Source: Mytilus trossulus
Lineage: Eukaryota; Mollusca; Bivalvia; Mytilida; Mytilidae
Assembly: GCF_036588685.1 (NCBI RefSeq)
Contig: NC_086374.1
Span: 72,662,457-72,726,456, forward strand
Direction: 5' to 3'
DNA: 64,000 bases
Shown here: positions 41,291 through 53,373 of the stretch, one piece after another
How positions within the stretch are numbered: position 1 is the first letter of the stretch
How the letters are laid out: each line of letters opens with the position of its first letter
Program-made: the position numbers and the translations under genes
Notes under the pieces: model-generated
Seen by the model: only the letters and a program-made list of their open reading frames with translations
What the model was told of the DNA's origin: nothing
Databases searched by the model: none

Positions 41291-43185
41291 GCAATAAAAA
41301 CTTAACTTAAAAACACGGAGAAAGAATTTTTAGAACTGGAAGCTAATAACCAACCAGTGGAAATAATTTAGACAAAATTCAAAACAAAACTTATAAATCA
41401 AATGGAAAAGCATATACCAAAAAAGACAATCAGAGTTAACAAGTCCAAAAAAAACATGAATAGATAATAAAGTTAAAGCCGGATTAAGAAGGAGAAACAA
41501 ACTATTTAAACGAATGAAGAAAACGAAACAAGCATCTGATGTAGGGAAGTACAAAGAGAGTAAAACAAATGGTACAAAAGAAACTCCTACTGGAATTACA
41601 TAAATAACATCATAGAAGTGGGAGATGAACACCAGGACCAACCCAGCAAACAGAAACGCTTTTGGAGTTTTATTTTTAAAATCACTGAAAAAGGATAACA
41701 CAGGGATCTAAAAAGACAATGGACGATTATTTAATACCGCAATTGACAAAGCTAACATCTTGAACAGAAATTTGTCAATCAGTCTTTACTAAGGAAAATA
41801 GAGACGACATACCAAAGCTATCAGGTAAACAATATCCACAAATGCCAGAGATTAGAGTTACAACAGAAGGCGTTAGAAAGCTATTGAACAGATGCAACCC
41901 AAGTAAATCATGTGACCCTGATAAAATACCAGATAGAATCTTAAGGAAATGTACTGACGACCTAGCAACCCTTTTGTGCATTGTATTAAATGCCAGTATT
42001 CGATCCGGTAGACCGGTACAAACCCAGAAAATTGGAAACAGGCAAACGTAACAGCAATATTTAAGAAAGGAAGCAGATATGATGCTAGCAACTATAGACC
42101 CGTCTCACTAACCTGTCCATGTTGTAAATTCCTGGAACACATAATTGTCAGTTACACCTGTACCAAGTCAGGAATATGACAGTTCTTGTCTATTCGTTTT
42201 TGATGCGTTTTGTTATTTAATTTTGCCATGTGATTATGGACTTTCCGTATTGATTTTCCTCTGAGTTCAGTATTTTTGTGATTTTACTTTTTACACCTTG
42301 AAACATCTAGACAATCACAAAATACTTACCAACTGTTAGTATGGTTTTAGAGCAAGACGAAGCTTTGAAACCCAACTTATCACGCTTGTCATGAGCTTGC
42401 TTCAGCTCTAGACAGAAGAGAGCAGATTGATATGGTTTTCGTTGAATTTTCTAAGGCCTTTGATCGTATCCATGGCCACATAAACGGTTGCCAAACAAAC
42501 TACAGCATTATGGATTTACAGGACAAACACACAAGTAGATTCAATCCTTCTTAGCCAAACGTACCCAACAAGTGATCGTTGAGGGAGAATCTTCAGAGAA
42601 AGTTCCTGTGGTCAGCGGAGTCCCCCAAGGGATTGTCCTTTGACCAATATATATTGCTTCTATTCACCAACGACTTACCTGCGAACATAACATCCAACAC
42701 TAACTATTTGCAGACGATTGTATAGTATACAAAACGATAACATCTACTGCTGATACTAATGTACTACACGAATTACGATCTTTACAAGTTTACAAAATGA
42801 GAAAAAACATGGGACAGGGACTTTGATAGAGTAACTAAAAAAAAGAACAGCATGCTAGGATTCATAAATCGCAAGAACATCCAACAGCGAAACAAAGACA
42901 AATGCATATGTTGCAATGGTCAGATCCAACTTAGACTACTGCTCAACAGTATGGAATCCATACCAAAAATAGCAAGTAAAAGAGGTTGAAATGGTCCAGC
43001 GTCGAGCAGCCCGTTATGCCACTAACCGCTATAGGAACACCAGTAGTGTGGGCAGCATGTTAGAAGAACTAGACTGGGAATCATTGGAAAATTAAAAGAG
43101 ATAAATTACAGCTTACTTTACTCAACAAAGTGGTTAATGATCATGTGGACATACCATGCGACGCCAAGTAAGTCAAATGATGGAC
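41290..43185 (+). pseudogene. Decayed non-LTR retrotransposon (LINE, jockey/CR1-like) reverse transcriptase
   Basis: Fragments in different plus-strand frames follow the usual LINE order. First, VRKLLNRCNPSKSCDPDKIP and NYRPVSLTCPCCKFLEHI (41870-42150). Then a motif A relic, VEFSKAFDRI (42440-42470). Then VIVEGESSEKVPVVSGVPQG (42570-42630), the motif B region. Then a 3' part with EMVQRRAARYATNRYRNTSS (42985-43050). The catalytic FADD region is damaged. Frameshifts and stops are many, so it is inactive. A dispersed repeat interrupts it at 42160-42305. Confidence 0.75.
42160..42305 (+). repeat. Dispersed repeat starting 'ctgtaccaagtcaggaatat'
   Basis: It begins CTGTACCAAGTCAGGAATAT and ends 'gtgattttactttttacacc'. 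It interrupts the LINE relic. Related copies lie at 59471-59600 (plus), 60070-60205 (minus) and more loosely at 55665-55760. It is short with no ORF, and I know it as frequent in mussel genomes. Confidence 0.65.
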
Positions 43186-43189
43186 TGGA

Positions 43190-43596
43190 GCTGTGCCGGC
43201 GGGGATTATTTTCCCTGTAACCGCCAGAAAAGCCGGATTGGTTCAGGCCAGATGAACGAAAATCAAATAGGAACCCCCTTTTTTATACATTGCTTTATCA
43301 TTATTATTTTTAATTTTTTTTTATACTTTATACTCAATTGTATATTCTTTGGTTATCTTACAAAATTACTCTTTTTCTTGAACCCACCGGAAGCGTTGAG
43401 TAAGTTTAAAAATTAAATTCCCCTCAGTATATCTACTTGATTCATAAACTTAAGTTAAAAACACCAATTCCAAACGCCTAAAAGACCATTTTTTTTAGAT
43501 ATTTAATTAGCAGTCTTTTCCAACTCTTTAAAAACTTTGCTCCTTATCAAGTTAATTAAAAGTAGTTAGCTAATAGATAACACAACAACGTCTGAT
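43190..43596. other. Gene-free stretch between LINE relic and Ngaro element
   Basis: The 3' end of the LINE may extend into it. Nothing else is recognisable. Confidence 0.35.
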
Positions 43597-43723
43597 ATAA
43601 TAGAATTTAATTAAATGAAAATTAAATTAATTTATTGAATTAACATATTCATGTATTGAGACTCGACAAATCGAGTCGTCCTTTACTCTTATTATGCTAA
43701 TTTGAGCATGTGACAGCCGAGTA

Positions 43724-46718
43724 CACTGTAAATAAAAGTGTTAAGAATCTGAACACTTTTTGAACGCCCTTTTGTAACACTTCTGGAACGCGTAACGGTG
43801 TTCTCAATATTAACATTGGTGTTCCAGTTTTTAACATTATGTGTGCATCTTTCGAACGCTATGTGTGTTATTTTTGAACGGATAGTGTATACTCCTTGAA
43901 CACCTAGTGTTTGAATCTGGAACGCGTAACAGTGTTCTAGATATTAACTTTCGTGTTCCAGTTTTTAACATCATGTGTGCATCTTTCGAACGCTATGTGT
44001 TATTCTTGAACGGATAGCGTGTACTTCTTGAACGCCTAGTGTTTGAATCTGGAACATGTCCTTGTGAGCAAAATTGTATGCCGTTACGCGTTCTAGGCCT
44101 TGTAACACTTCTGGAACGCTCGGACTGTGTTCCAGAAATATGTGTTAATATCCAGAACACATAGTGTATATTACTGGAACACAATTTTACATGTTCCAGA
44201 AAAAGTGTTATATTCTCTGAAACATTAGTGTGGTCTTCTAAAACAAATATTTTAATTGATTAAAAACGTCTTTAATTGATTAAAAAAGGCAACATTTAAA
44301 AAAAAACGTACAATAAAATGTGAAATATTGAAGTAACTTTAAAATGACAAGTTAGACAAGTTAGAAATATAACATTTGTAATTTGCAAAATGTGTCCAAA
44401 TATTTACTCATAAACAAAATGTTCGTCATATATTTAAAATTATTATGTTACAACAAAGTCAAGTGTCTTATGTTTAACTCATCGTTTGCAACTTCCTAAG
44501 TCAAGAACTGTTCTGAATTTCTTTACAAAATACTGATGCCACTGACTCTTTTATCACCAAAATGTTCCATAATCCACTGGCTGCATAGCACTCAGATAGT
44601 CAATATCAAACATAAAATACCCTGTGTATATGATGCTAGTAGTCGAGTCGGTGTTCATGAAACACTGCTTCCTTAGACACTTTTAAACATGATTTGAGTC
44701 ATTTACAACTGATTTTGAGCTTCCATTTTTAGAGGATTCGTCTCCTTGGGTTATAATTATTCTTTAACCTTGTTATCCATCAACCGTAAGTTCTAAAATG
44801 TGAAATATGAAGTGTATGAGTAAAAAAATTATTCATCATGTCGACATTCCTTAAGAATATTAGAAAATCTTATTTCGTTTTTGTAATTCCATTATACTTG
44901 TCAGCATTATAAGATAAGATGCATTTACCAATGAGTGGTAATTGAGTGGTCAAATGTGCTCTCGTGTTCTATATCTTTTTAAAGTGTCCAGCAAGTGCTA
45001 TTATGTTTTTTAGGCAAAACTTTATCGTCAACTTAGACTTGTGACTAAATTAACTGCTAACATTTCAAGAAACTAATTACCATTTGCCTTTATTTTGAAA
45101 GATATTTAGTAATTTTTTCACTTATGATCTGTATACGGATAATTGACGGATGATGTAATTGCATCAAATTTAGCTCAAATAGCTTTCTGATTAATGTAAA
45201 CAAGTGAATGGTGCACATTTTATTGATAAATCTGCAATAACAACACTTGTAACAAGTCAATGGACATGCACTCCTATTCAAAATTCTTAAACTTACATAT
45301 AGTACTTTTATGGTGCAGGATAAGTAGTCATCTCTTGAACTGCAACATGTTCTCTTTATTCTCGAGGTATGCACGAACAATTACCCTTAAGTACAGTATA
45401 GTTGGGTTTGTACCCTATAAAAGTAACATAGGAATACATTACAATACATGAATGCAGTGCACAAGGGTGGACATTTGCTAAAATGAATTACTAATTACAA
45501 AGCTATTATAAATAACATATACATGAGAAATTTAAAATTAGTGTTGCAGTATGCCTTTTTTTACAAACTTCTGTCTTGACATTGCAATGTCATGACAGTT
45601 TTTGCATTTGTGAACAAATCTTTATGCATTGGTTTTATTTAATTAAAAAATGTACATCCTCAAAAGTGTAGATGATCGTTTGATCTTCTTAATGCTTTCT
45701 ATACACAATGTTTGAGTCGTGTTAGGAATACATGGCGTTCGGAGAAAACGATTAGCTTGAACGCGTCATGTTCGAGACCAGAACACATTTACAATAGCAA
45801 CGATATCATCATTTACGTATAAATTTACAGAGGTTAATTTTTTTTTTAAACATGATAATTTGAATGTAATCTCTCAAAGAACCGCTACTTTTTTAATCGA
45901 ATTATGACAGCACAGTTAAGTGGAAGTGGAGGGGGCAGTTTTATGTTCGAACAAAACGTTCTTCCATTTATACTTCAGTGTGTCCTGTCCAAGTAGACAT
46001 TTGTTGATTTCATGACTAAAAAAAATGTTTTTTATGTTCGTCATGTGTAAATAAATATAGATAAACCTATTATATCAAGTTTTGTTGTTAATTTTCTTCA
46101 GTGAAGCTTCTTCAATCACGATCAAAAACCAAACTTCCGGTACATTAATACGTCACACACTGTTATGTACGCGGATATCTTTGGAACACATGGCGTTCAG
46201 GGAAAATGGTAAATTTGAACGCATCATGTTCGACACCAGAACGCTTTTACAAGCGCAACGTTTTCATGAACATTTACGCATTTACATTGTTAAAAAAAAT
46301 ACCTTATGAACTTAAGTCGTTTAGAAAAAGATTCATATTAAAAATCAATCATTTGCACGCTTATAAATACGCTCTTGTAAAATGTTTCATTTTTTTTTTA
46401 CCAAACTATAATTTGCTTATATGCCGATAGAGCTAAAATACATTTATCGTCAAATCATAGTACGAATCACCCTTATTCATCGTCTGTTTGACTCTGAAAT
46501 GATGAAATATTTTTTCACTCCCCATTACAATATAAGAACATTTTTAGTGTTCAATTTAGAACACTTGTCTTGAATATGTGCGTTAAAAGACTGAACACAA
46601 TGTGTTATATTCTTTAACGCAGACGTTCAATGTGGAACACTAATGTTAATAACTGAACATATTGTGTTTAAAATTGGAACGCGTCCAGACGCGTCAGGCG
46701 TCTGCAATATTTGCAGTG
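43724..46718. mobile_element. 3.0-kb DNA transposon with TA duplication, inserted in Ngaro repeat A1
   Basis: The ends are CACTGTAAATA on the left and TATTTGCAGTG on the right, flanked by TA (43722-43723, 46719-46720). The undisturbed sequence 'gccgagtagttaaag' in A2 (52369-52383) shows the empty site. The first ~450 bp and last ~180 bp are packed with GAACRC / GTGTTC-type motifs, such as 'ctggaacgcgtaac' and 'gtgttcca', in both orientations. Two internal segments are related to each other (45725-45810 and 46185-46280). No transposase is recognised. The TA target suggests the Tc1/mariner group, but the structure is unusual. Confidence 0.82.
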
Positions 46719-46792
46719 TAGTTAAAGTCCGTGCAATTTAACGGTCTCTGTTACCTTGAAAACCGAACGGAGAGGACGTTAAAAAATTAAGA

Positions 46793-47161
46793 GAAATATT
46801 CTACATACACTATCAAGATAAGTATTGTTTTAATAAGTTTATTTAAGAATTCATATTTTAAATCTAATTCGGATTTAAAGATTTTATTCATATTTTTTTT
46901 GGTAATAATTAAATTAACTTATCACTTCGTCGAATTAAATATGCGGTTGAGCCACGTGGTATTGAATTTTTAAATGAATATTTTTTTTAAGTACATGCAT
47001 TGCCTAAACATGTTTAATTTCACAGTTTATTTTATCATTGATGCAGCATGTTAAAGTATACCTGTTATAATTCGTAGAGACAGGTAGGTCCATGTTTACA
47101 GGTTAAATTAATCATTAATAAATTATATATTGTACATATCACAATTCGTGATATACATGTA

Positions 47162-47192
<31 letters not shown>

Positions 47193-47385
47193 TTAGATAA
47201 AAGACAATTAAAGGAATTAATTTATTGATTTAAGCTCAAATGATTGAATTGATAGATATGTATAAAAATTGATATTGAAGTCGATGCATTGATACTGTTA
47301 CAAAAATAAATCAAATTAAAAGACAGAATACTAGCTATGTGATGTTAGTAAGTACTTCAATTTTTAACCTATTTCGTTTATACAA
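46793..47385 (+). other. Ngaro 5' leader
   Basis: Non-coding sequence between repeat A1 and the gag frame, with an A-run at 47167-47188. No other signals are clear. Confidence 0.5.
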
Positions 47386-48509
47386 ATGCCTAGAATTGGT
47401 CGACGAAGAAATGGGAATGGGCGCGCACGAGTGCCCGTTGTTGAAGCGCAACCACCAGAGAGACGACGCGGAAGGAGAAACCGTGCAGTTGCTGCGCCAA
47501 GAAATCAAGATGTGGGGGCAATTGTTGGTGAAGTACAAGTACAAGCACCTCTTCCTCTACAAATCCAGACTCCTTTGCCAATTGAAAGACAACCTGCCTT
47601 GCAAGGTCCCGTAACACCAGCAATGAACGTACAAGCGCCATTTGCGCAAGTTGAAATACCAGCTCCTGTGCAAATGCCTAATCAAAATGGTGAGATAAAT
47701 AATGATCCTATGCTTATACCTAATCAGTCAGAATGTGATGTTTACGTATCTCAAAATTTGAAAGAAAAATATGGAATAGAGAATTTATAGATTTGTCATT
47801 ACTTCTTTATCAAAATTTTATTAGTCAAGTTGACAGACCTCAGAATGTTATAAGTTATGATAATGCAGCTGGTTCACTTGTAATTACATCAAACAAAAAC
47901 AGCAAAGTTAAATCTATTCAAAACATTGAGTCATGGACTGATGCATTTATAAATTATATGAAAATATGTATTCAACGTTTTCCAAATTTAGCTAGTGAAT
48001 TGACCACTTATATGTCAATCATTAGAGGTACACAAGTGTCTTTTGAGAAGATTTATTGTTATGACCAGCAATTTCGATTAAGAATGGCAAATAATCCTAC
48101 AAGATCTTGGTCTTCCATTGATGGCATTTTATGGTACACCGTCATAGCTAATGGGGAACCGGAGGGTAATACAATTCAACAGACAAGTGTAGGTAATCGA
48201 CCATGCTATGATTATAATTTCAAGGGAGCTTGCAATCGTCAAAATTGTTTTTATACCCATTTATGTATGAAATGCGGAATGGCCCACCCTTTCGCTGGCT
48301 GTCAACAAGTAAATAGCAACCAGGCATATGCTCGTTCTCAAAATGCAGCCAGAGGCACATATCAAAATACAACAAGAGTTGCTAGAAATTTTGCACCCAG
48401 AAGTCAAACACATTTTCAAAGAGGAGCAAATTCGAATCAAGGATTTAGACCTCGAGGAAGCAGATTCCCTGCCCTTCGAATGGCCGCACCACAAACATTT
48501 AACAATTAA
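47386..48509 (+). pseudogene. gag: Ngaro gag-like protein (one frameshift)
   Basis: The N-terminal part starts MPRIGRRRNGNGRARVP, very Arg- and Pro-rich and probably nucleic-acid binding. It ends at 47790 in a frame break: 'gaaaaatatgg' lacks one A, and with it the frame would read on as EKIWNREFIDLSLLL. The second part (to 48509) contains IQRFPNLASELTTYMSIIRG and a zinc-binding cluster CYDYNFKGACNRQNCFYTH (C-x8-C-x4-C-x3-H), followed by LCMKCGMAHPFAGC. The tail is rich in Arg, Asn and Gln. A TTTTTCAG acceptor-like site lies 15 nt after the stop, so the RT may be expressed from a spliced RNA. Confidence 0.8.
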
Positions 48510-48542
48510 ATTTTATATTTTTCAGAATCTTTAATTAATCCG

Positions 48543-50100
48543 TTGGACATATGGTGTCTTGGCTTTACTCCGATCAATATCACAGAATTAAATAAACTTC
48601 TTTTCAATTACCCAAATCAACATGATGCAATGATATTATGCAAGGGATTTTCTGAAGGATTTAGGTTAAATTATGTTGGACCCCGATGTAGGATTGAATC
48701 AAAAAATTTACATTCAGTCATTCAAAATCCTGGGGTGGCATGGGAAAAAGTCATGAGTGAAGTAAAAAATGGTCGTATAGCTGGTCCCTTTTTGACTAGA
48801 CCTATATCTAATCTAAGGTGTTCGCCTATAGGTGTAATTCCTAAGAAAACGGGTGGATTTAGATTGATTACGCACTTATCTTTTCCGCCAAATTTGAGTG
48901 TAAACGACTTTATTGATGAAAAATTTACTACAGTAAAGTATTCGTCTTTTGACAATGCTATTGATATGATTAAAAGATTGGGTTCAAATGTTGAAATTGG
49001 AAAAAAGGACATTAAAGCCAGCCGCCTTCAGATTGTTAAAAATTTATCCAGGGGACTTGGATCTATTAGGGTTTAAACTCGATGAATATTATTTCATAGA
49101 GAAATCATTGCCTATGGGGTACTCAGAATCAAATTGCTTATTCGAAAAAATTTCAACTTTCATTCAATGGGCTGTCATGAATGAGTCCAATTCAGACAAT
49201 CTTGATCATTATTTGAATGATTTTTTATTTGCTGGTAAAAGTAATACTGAGGATTGTAAAAATCTTATGAATAGTTTTGATAGAGTATGTTGTCGTCTTG
49301 GAATCCCAATTGCTCATGAAAAAAACAGTAGGCCCAACAACAAAACTTAGTTATCTAGGTTTGCTTATAGACACAGAAAAAATGCTAATACAAATTCCGG
49401 AGGACTAAGTATTGGAGTTAAAGTCAAAAATTAATTGGGTATTGGGTAGGAAAAAGATAACTTTAAGGGACCTACAATCTTTGTGTGGGTCATTAGCTTT
49501 TTGTGCAAAAGCTCTACCTGCAGGCAGAGCATTTAGCAGACGAATTTATTTGGCAAGTAGTCATGCAAAGAAACCACATCATTATGTCAGATTCACAGAA
49601 GGCATGTATCAAGACTTATTGGTATGGGAATTGTTTTTAGACAAATTTAACGGTATTAGTTACATGCTCGACATTAATTGGACTTCAAATTCAGTTTTAC
49701 AACTATTTACTGACAGCGCTGGTGGTTCAACAAAAGGGTGTGGCTGCTATTTCCAAGGTAAATGGGCTGAAGTTCTCAGGGATATATCATATTTCATATT
49801 TAGAAATGATACCTATTGCACTATCTGTTTACTTATGGGGTAACCTTTTAAAAAAAAAGAAAATTTTATTCAATTCGGATAATATTGCCGTGGTTGAAAT
49901 TTTAAATAAGAAGACGTCAAAATCTATACGAATTCTGAACCTTGTTAGACACATAGTATATTGGTCATTATTAGGCAATTTTCACATTAAGGCACAGTTC
50001 ATTCCTGGTTATACAAATATAATTGCAGATTGAATTTCTCGTAAAAAATTTCAGAAATTCAAAAGTCTGGCTCTAACAGCAGATACACATCCAGCTACAA
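48543..50100 (+). pseudogene. pol: Ngaro reverse transcriptase and RNase H (broken)
   Basis: The RT starts around NPLDIWCLGFTPINITELNK and continues with NGRIAGPFLTRPISNLRCSP, IGVIPKKTGGFRLITHLSFP, then KKDIKSAFRLL after a frame change near 49010. PMGYSESNCLFEKIS is motif B. YLNDFLFAGKS is motif C, where the first catalytic Asp is replaced by Asn. Next are ITLRDLQSLCGSLAFCAKAL and the RNase H start LFTDSAGGSTKGCG, then FNSDNIAVVEILNKK and FIPGYTNIIAD before a TGA. At least two frameshifts and two stops (near 49406 and 50032) interrupt it. Confidence 0.85.
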
Positions 50101-50113
50101 TTCCGGAGGAATT

Positions 50114-51026
50114 TTGGAACATTTTAGACCAGAAATAGCAAAGTTATTGGACGCATCGAATTCTCAGAATACAAGGAAAACGTATAACAATGGACTGACT
50201 TCATTTGTTTCATTGAGATTAAAAAAAGGTTTAGGAAATACATGGCCGCCCAGTATTTCGCATTTAGTCAATTATGTTGCTTATTTATCAAAATTAGGAT
50301 ATGCCCCTGCAACGGTTAAGGTGTACTTGTCAGGTTTAAGCTATTATTTACGAATAAATGAGCTCACTGATTTGACTTCATCGTTCATTATACAAAAAAT
50401 GTTGAAAAAATGGACAAACTATATGGCGTAGTGGATAGTCGCAAACCTATAACTTAAGAAATATTAGCTCGATTACTAAACTCGTTGCAATTTGTCTGTT
50501 CTTCAGTATATGAATGTACGTTATTTAGATCCATGTTTTCATTAGCATTTTTTGCATTTTTGAGAATCGGTGAAATTACAATTAATAGAAATACGCAACA
50601 TATGTCATTAACAATGATGATGTCAATGTTTCACATCATTCACAATCTGCATATATCACAATTCCCTTTTCGAAAACAGACCAAAATGGTTTATCTACAA
50701 CATTAACAGTTGAACGATTTAATCAAGTAGATATTTGACCGGTGAGATTGTTATTAAACTTTATTTCAATCAGACACCAAAACAATGGACCACTTTTTTG
50801 TCATTTTAACAAAACCGGTGTAACACGATATCAATTTTGTAGTGTACTATGCAAGACCATGAAATTTATTGATTGTAATCCAAATGAGTACAACACGCAT
50901 TCATTTCGAATAGGAGCAGCTACACATTTTGCTATGAATGGTCATACTGATGAAGAAATTATGACTTTAGGTCGTTGGAAATCTGCATCCTTTAAACGTT
51001 ACATAAGAATTGAGCTAACCAAATAA
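50114..51026 (+). pseudogene. Ngaro tyrosine recombinase (broken into three frames)
   Basis: This enzyme integrates the circular DNA intermediate. The core-binding domain NTRKTYNNGLTSFVSLRLKK to ATVKVYLSGLSYYLRI is at 50160-50360. The first catalytic Arg is in FAFLRIGEIT (50550-50580). HSFRIGAATHF supplies the His-x-x-Arg pair, GRWKS the Trp, and YIRIEL the tyrosine nucleophile (50900-51015). Stops near 50430 and 50705 split the frame. All catalytic residues are still present. Confidence 0.87.
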
Positions 51027-51656
51027 CTTATAATTTCAGCTTGTCTTAGTAATGAAATATGGATTATTGGTTCTTCAATAATATGCAGTGCTCGTGATCA
51101 TTCGGAGAACAGACCTTCAGGTAGTAATTTAGGTCTTTTGAAAAATAATAATTGTTTTTTGCGATGGGCAGGCAAATCTGGTATGAAATGGGACGATGCT
51201 GTTGGCACAGTTAACAGTATCATTAATTTATGCAACAAAATTCCACATGCGTTGATATTGCATTGTGGTGGGAATGACATAGGAAATGTACCATGTGGTG
51301 CTCTGCTATATCACATTAAATTCACAATAGCAATTCTGTCTCGCATGCTCCCAAATTGTTCTCTTATATGGTCAAGCATTCTTCCCAGGCGTTCATGGCG
51401 TTACTCAAGTGATGACCATGCCATGGAAGTTACAAGAAAGAGAATAAATAGGGGAGTGAGATCTTATATACTCAAACATGGAGGATACGTTATCAAATAT
51501 CCAGATTTTGATGATCGTCCTCCAGCGCTATATTCTGACGATGGAGTACATCTATCATTTATTGGAAATGATATTTTCTTGAATCAAATTCAGTCAGCAC
51601 TAGAAACATTCATAAAGTATCCACATTGTGTTGTATTTCCTCACGATCACCTCTAA
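51027..51656 (+). CDS. Ngaro SGNH-type hydrolase domain
   Basis: The open frame runs from EIWIIGSSIICSA (51053) to the stop TAA at 51656. Block I has the nucleophile Ser in GSS, block III is HCGGNDIGN, and block V is DDGVHLSFIGND with the Asp-x-x-His pair. A TTTCAG acceptor-like site at 51035-51040 suggests the domain joins by splicing to the recombinase. Hydrolases of this kind are known companions of Ngaro elements, though their role in the cycle is not known to me. The domain is intact here although the RT is broken. Confidence 0.8.
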   Translation, partial: LIISACLSNEIWIIGSSIICSARDHSENRPSGSNLGLLKNNNCFLRWAGKSGMKWDDAVGTVNSIINLCNKIPHALILHCGGNDIGNVPCGALLYHIKFTIAILSRMLPNCSLIWSSILPRRSWRYSSDDHAMEVTRKRINRGVRSYILKHGGYVIKYPDFDDRPPALYSDDGVHLSFIGNDIFLNQIQSALETFIKYPHCVVFPHDHL

Positions 51657-51871
51657 TTTAAAATAAACAGTTCATACTGATATTGGATGACAATTTATGT
51701 ATTTTATGAAATTTGGTTGTTATATAAATGTTGAATTCGCAATATCTTTTATTATTTTGATTGTTTAAATGTTGTTGAAAAGTTGATTGTAGAATTGGTG
51801 ATAACTGAATTGTCATGGGTAAATTTTGTGGCGGATTATCATTCTGTACTAAAGTCCGAATGATAATTTTG

Positions 51872-52241
51872 GCGTAATTTACTTCATTTTATGCAGACTA
51901 TGGATAGCCCAGCTGCTAATTCTGAAATATTGCTGAATGGACCGCCCTTCAGTACACCAGCTTTGGATCGCCCAGCTGTGATACAATGATTAGTTCAATC
52001 GTCATCAACATTTTATTGATTGACAAATATTTTGGTTGTGTACTGTTGTTGTAACAGTTGTTGTTGTTTTATGAATGAATTTTGATTAAATGTTGCCATG
52101 ACAATTCAATATCAAAACAAAATCAGTGTTTGTTATTTGTTTTACTGAAATACAAATCAAGGCATCAATGGCGTCTGTTCGTCAATTCTGATAATTGGTT
52201 AATTTACACCAAGTGATATGTTTGATCCAATGATATATTCA
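51872..52241 (+). repeat. Ngaro split repeat B1
   Basis: Nearly identical to B2 (52564-52936), starting GCGTAATTTACTTC and ending 'tattcaataat'. The few differences (for example 'gattgacaaata' against 'gactgacaaata') indicate modest age. Confidence 0.88.
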
Positions 52242-52439
52242 ATAATAGAATTTAATTAAATGAAATTAAATTAATTTATTGAATTAACATATACATGTAT
52301 TGAGACTCGACAAATCGAGTCGTCCTTTACTCTTATTATGCTAATTTGAGCACGTGACAGCCGAGTAGTTAAAGTCCGTGCAATTTAACGGTCTCTTTTA
52401 CCTTGAAAACCGAACGGAGAGGACGTTAAAAAATTAAGA
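52242..52439 (+). repeat. Ngaro split repeat A2
   Basis: It matches A1 (43597-43723 plus 46719-46792). Contains 'gactcgacaaatcgagtcg', a near-perfect hairpin, and 'accgaacggagaggacg'. Confidence 0.88.
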
Positions 52440-52563
52440 CCCATCCTCTCCCACCCTTAAGAATTGAACTTTGTTTGCTGCTGGTTTTATTTATTTTTCA
52501 GATGCTCCGGTCTTCAAACACATATCCGTCATGGTAACATGCTGAAGCAGTCACACAACCGGA

Positions 52564-52936
52564 GCGTAATTTACTTCATTTTATGCAGACTATGGATAGC
52601 CCAGCTGCTAATTCTGAAATATTGCTGAATGGACCGCCCTTCAGTACACCAGCTTTGGATCGCCCAGCTGTGAAAAATGATTAGTTCAATCGTCATCAAC
52701 ATTTTATTGACTGACAAATATTTTGGTTGTGTACTGTTGTTGTAACAGTTGTTGTTGTTTTATGAATGAATTTTGATTAAATGTTGCCATGACAATTCAA
52801 TATCCAAACAAAATCAGTGTTTGTTATTTGTTGTACTGAAATACAAATCAAGGCATCAATGGCGTCTGTTCGTCAATTCTGATAATTGGTTAATTTACAC
52901 CAAGTGATATTTTGGTCAAATGAGATATTCAATAAT
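52564..52936 (+). repeat. Ngaro split repeat B2 (3' terminus)
   Basis: Second copy of B1. It is separated from A2 by 124 bp that do not occur beside B1. Confidence 0.88.
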
Positions 52937-53373
52937 TATGTTTGTAGGATCCGTGAAACTTTCTGTATACGTTTGTCATTATTTTGTCGGTCAGAAGATT
53001 TTAGAACAACTGTACGATTGTTTTGGTACTTTTTTGTTTATAGACATCACATTGAGGATACACGTAAACACTTGTTTTTCTTAATCTAAAATTGATGGTG
53101 ATATCCAATCTTAGAGAATAGAGCGTTAATATTTATGAATTTGTGCGTTTTCATACAAAATTACATAATATCAATATTCATATGTTTTTGCGGGCTTTAT
53201 CTCTAAGATTCACATACTAAAACTAATAACACATTTTTGATTATTCGGCATGATAATGTATAATACTCGGTAAGAATAGCAACACTATTGCATTTTATCG
53301 TTTATGATCTTTTATAGATAAAAGCAGTATATATTATACATCAATGAGACAGTAACACGTCAACTGATAAAGA
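52937..53373. other. Gene-free stretch between Ngaro and the minisatellite
   Basis: AT-rich. I see nothing specific. Confidence 0.4.

Larger units (their letters stand above)
43597..52936 (+). mobile_element. Ngaro-type (DIRS order) tyrosine-recombinase retrotransposon with split direct repeats
   Basis: Gag, RT with RNase H, tyrosine recombinase and SGNH hydrolase are on one strand, flanked by repeats in the order A1 - ORFs - B1 - A2 - B2. A1 is 43597-46792 (a ~200-bp repeat split by an inserted transposon). B1 is 51872-52241, A2 is 52242-52439 and B2 is 52564-52936. Split direct repeats plus a recombinase and no DDE integrase are the hallmark of Ngaro-like elements, as is the hydrolase. Several frames are broken, and the RT catalytic motif reads YLND instead of YLDD, so this copy is probably dead. 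Net element length without the insert is about 6.3 kb. Confidence 0.9.

Noticed and set aside
41330..41701. 123-residue minus-strand hydrophobic ORF
   Set aside because: It is the antisense shadow of the decayed LINE on the plus strand.
43597..52439. LTR retrotransposon (Gypsy-like) because A1 and A2 are direct repeats
   Set aside because: There is no DDE integrase or aspartic protease. A tyrosine recombinase and the extra B1/B2 pair define an Ngaro-type element.
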